Origin: Phylloscopus collybita
Lineage: Eukaryota > Chordata > Aves > Passeriformes > Phylloscopidae
DNA: 64,000 bases
NCBI GenBank assembly: GCA_027886175.1
Contig: JAJNNQ010000006.1
Span: 15,281,001 to 15,345,000 of the forward strand
Reading direction: 5' to 3'
Every line of letters starts with the position of its first letter. Position 1 is the first letter of the stretch. The translations under genes and the position numbers were made by a program. Of this stretch, positions 61,401-64,000 are shown piece by piece. The notes beneath the pieces were generated by a model. The model saw nothing but the letters and a program-made list of their open reading frames with translations, made no database searches and was not told where the DNA came from.

Positions 61401-62408
61401 TCCCCTTTTGTGACACAATGCTCCTGGCTGAAAATGAGAGAAAATATTTTGGTTTTATTTGATGCATTTACTGTGGAGGTAAAGCAATGAGGGTCTTAAC
61501 AGTACTAATAGCAGTAAGTCTATACTGGAACTTTTTCATCTGCAACCTACAGAGGCAAAAAAATAGCAGTCTAATATTTTGAGAGTAATGGAGGATGTTG
61601 TTTACTTTCTTTCCTAGTCAAAAGTCCAGGGTGCCAGATTCAGAACAAATAAAATGAAATACTTAGCTATTGAACTGTTTGCCAGAGGACATTTTGAGTG
61701 CTCTAAGTTTATGTGTGTTCAAAAGAAGATTTGGACAGATTTTTTGAACAAAAATCCCTAGAGGTCTATAAGGAAGAAAGAAATCACATATGAGTCAGGA
61801 AGACCTTGAGCCACAAATCATTGTACACTGGGAGAATGCAAGCATTTGGGAACACACCACTAAACATGTCCTGTTCTTTCCTAAGCATCTATATTGTTCC
61901 AGTCAGAAACAGTCTATATACAGAACTATAAGAATTTCAGTACTGAATTTCTATGTTATTTTTTTGCTATATTCCGAAAGATGCCATTTGCAAGTGGGAA
62001 CCTAATATGTGTGTGTAGTCTTAAAAAATAATTACGTGAAGAGTTCTATAAATAAACAACAATGAAAACAGCAGTACAATCATAAATAATGCATTATTTT
62101 AACATTAGTTCAAGTCACATCATCAGTAAGGCTCTCTCTGAATCATCTTGTAACTGCTACAAATGTGCTTTGAGTTCAGGACCCCCAGCAATTCCAAGAA
62201 TTACTCTTCATTGCAGCTTGCCAAAGAAGAAAAAATATTTTTCTGTTTTGAAGTCAGTAGAACATTGTAAAATTGTTTAAATGTATAATCATATATTTAT
62301 GCATTTGAAATATAAATGTCGAAATTGAAATATTTTTTAATTAACACTAGTATATTAACACAAGTGTAGCTTCAACTTAACTTCTCTATTTCTTCTTTTT
62401 TCTTTTAG
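58485..62408. other. AT-rich non-coding stretch
   Basis: Open frames (for example 60309-60587) have no splice context or recognised content. No repeat is identified. Confidence 0.4.
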
Positions 62409-62489
62409 AATTCTAAAGCAAAATAAAAAGATACACTGCCATAATCAATTTCATGATGTTGCTGCTACTCATGGTCAATTTAGTTTATG
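62409..62489 (+). CDS. Candidate first coding exon with signal peptide start
   Basis: A long pyrimidine run (62380-62406) ends in the acceptor ttttag at 62408, with a branch-point-like cttaac about 30 bases upstream. The exon would have 44 bases of 5' UTR, then two ATG codons (62453 and 62456) and 12 codons reading MMLLLLMVNLVY, before the donor ATG|GTAATG at 62490. A hydrophobic run interrupted by an intron is typical of secreted or membrane proteins whose signal peptide is split between exons. Later exons would lie beyond 64000 or remain unseen. I cannot name the gene. The candidate at 63420 is on the opposite strand, so at least one of the two may be false. Confidence 0.3.
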
Positions 62490-63419
62490 GTAATGTGATG
62501 AGGAAGATATAATTTTATATATTTAGTTGCCGAGCTTGGAAATGTTATGATGACAATTTTATTCTTATGACAAAACTAATTTTTGTTTGGTTAACATTGT
62601 TATCATATCTTTTTTTCCAGCTCAGCTGAGAAAAAAAAAAATAGTTCTCCATGGGCTAGTAAATTTCGTATGCTAGAGTTTTAATAACAAATGTGTCTGA
62701 GTTGAGAATAGAAATGGCTCATTAGTAAGAAATAGTATAACAAGTGCAAAAATACAGTTGCTAAAGTCTTTTTATGGATCTTTGAACTCATGATCACATG
62801 TGAATCATTGACAGAGATAATTTTAAACTTCTCTTGAGATCTCAGAGTATACGTGATTTTGCTTGGTTGTGACTATGATGTTATTTCCAATGACAATAGA
62901 AATAAGGACTTGTTAAGTCATGATTTTATTGTAAGATTCACAGTCTTAAATTCAAACTGCATTCTGCAGCTGTGACAATACATTAGAATCACAAAAATGC
63001 TGCAATGCTGAAGAATTAGATGTTGAACTTTTATGGGGCCTACTGCACAGGAACAATTAATTAAAAGAATTCAATAGAAATAACTTTTTTTTGGTTTTGC
63101 AACTATACTTTTTTATCTTTATGAATCTAAGAATAAAATCATATACTTAAGTTTGTGAGGAATAAAACCATGCAAAGTCAGTAAAAACAATTTTAGATTC
63201 ACTCTGTATATATTTCACACAAAATGTACTGCAGATTCACTTTTTCCAGGTGGTTACTTGTCTAATATTCAGTTCTGCTGAATCCCTTTCTTTAGACCAA
63301 TTGAGTCAATACTTTTTTCCACAACCAAAGAGATCATCAGTGCAATTCCATACTGATTTTGCCTTGTATGTAGATTATGTTTTTCATAGCAGCTCATTTG
63401 TGGTACTAAACTCTGGATT
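62490..63419. other. AT-rich non-coding stretch
   Basis: If the minus-strand exon at 63420 is real, this would be its 3' UTR and downstream region. A minus-strand AATAAA at about 62932-62937 could serve as its polyadenylation signal. Confidence 0.3.
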
Positions 63420-63636
63420 TTAGGCATCCATTGTAGTCCTCAAGTCAAGTGAGTTTCTTATGAATCTTATGATATCATAACTCCCAGACTGGTCACAGAA
63501 CTCCAGCTCCTCCTTGTTGTTGCCTAAATTGTGTGAGTAGGTATATGGGTATTTGGGATGGTTAAACTTATGGCTCTTGTCTTTGGAAGGGGTTGGAGAG
63601 TAATCCTTACTACTCTGACACATTTGATCATCCTCT
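63420..63636 (-). CDS. Candidate last coding exon of an unidentified minus-strand gene
   Basis: The frame is open on the minus strand from an acceptor-like aaaatacag (63637-63645) to TAA at 63420-63422, about 71 codons, with an internal ATG at 63621-63623. A branch-point-like actaatg lies roughly 55 bases upstream. The peptide is polar (it contains DYSPTPSKDKSHKFNHPKYP and ends RNSLDLRTTMDA) with few large hydrophobics, unlike random AT-rich translation. By my count 36 of the 67 codons from the ATG end in G or C, well above what this AT-rich background would give. That is the strongest coding signal in the window. The acceptor's pyrimidine tract is weak. No domain is recognised. The rest of the gene would lie to the right of the window. 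Confidence 0.42.
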
Positions 63637-64000
63637 CTGTATTTTGTGAATATACAGAAGTCACAGCTTCACATTCTACATCCCAAATTCATTAGTTTAA
63701 ACTACAACTCATTGTCAGGTATTCGTCTGCATGAAGCACTGACTTCTGTCTACACCCTTATCTCTGACTAACAAGAAAGGGGATTCGAAATAGTTTGAAG
63801 AAATTTTTACATCTTCAGTTAATTTTCTTTGAACTTGCTTGAAATCACAGTTGACAATCTCCAAGCTAACCTGTTTTTAGCTTTAGTCAATAAAAGATAG
63901 ATGCAATAAAATTATAATGCAGTTTTGGAGTCATGGTCAAGACTAATTTGACCCAACAGCTATTTAAAGTGCTTAGCATCAGAATCTTATGTGATGGAAA
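63637..64000. other. Non-coding end of window
   Basis: No exon, repeat or RNA gene seen up to the right edge. Confidence 0.4.

Noticed and set aside
1..64000. Bacterial, phage, plasmid, CRISPR or defence-system content
   Set aside because: No dense coding, no ribosome-binding sites, no spaced direct repeats. CR1, bird ERV LTRs and a tRNA-Ile SINE mark it as avian nuclear DNA.

Overview
This window looks like ordinary avian nuclear DNA, most likely from a passerine. It is AT-rich, CpG-poor and almost free of genes. The recognisable interspersed repeats are CR1 retroposon fragments, solo LTRs of bird endogenous retroviruses, and one tRNA-Ile/CR1 composite SINE of the kind I recall from zebra finch (TguSINE1). 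I saw no L1-, Alu- or B1-like sequence, which argues against a mammal. Most long open frames are chance frames or translations of low-complexity tracts.

Layout. Positions 1-37045 are AT-rich with no clear gene body. They hold CR1 pieces (2341-2513, 3283-3346, 5518-5763, 23978-24240), LTR copies (10573-11130, 15395-15842, 27404-27745, 29276-30142, 30158-30542), a 208-bp pure pyrimidine tract (4665-4872), long A/T homopolymers and G/T-only tracts. At 37046-37222 I see the best splice-bounded reading frame on the plus strand: a strong acceptor followed by 58 sense codons and a stop, read as a possible last coding exon. A possible 24-nt in-frame microexon lies upstream on the same strand (19314-19337). 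If both are real, the left part of the window is intronic sequence of one large plus-strand gene that ends near 37.2 kb.

Positions 37300-62400 look intergenic: CR1 and LTR pieces (38125-38443), the SINE (39018-39157), A/C- and G/T-only tracts (46999-47199, 55611-55802), a near full-length LTR (57932-58480) and several motif-dense stretches that resemble conserved non-coding elements. At the right edge there are two more exon candidates on opposite strands: a short signal-peptide-like exon (plus, 62409-62489) and a possible last coding exon (minus, 63420-63636) with raised GC at third codon positions. I could not name the gene for any of the four exon candidates; all rest on splice signals and codon pattern alone.

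I found no operon, CRISPR array, defence system or other novel system. The points most worth checking are the four exon candidates, the tRNA-Ile SINE, the LTR with two internal tandem repeats, and the recurring single-strand-biased G/T tracts.
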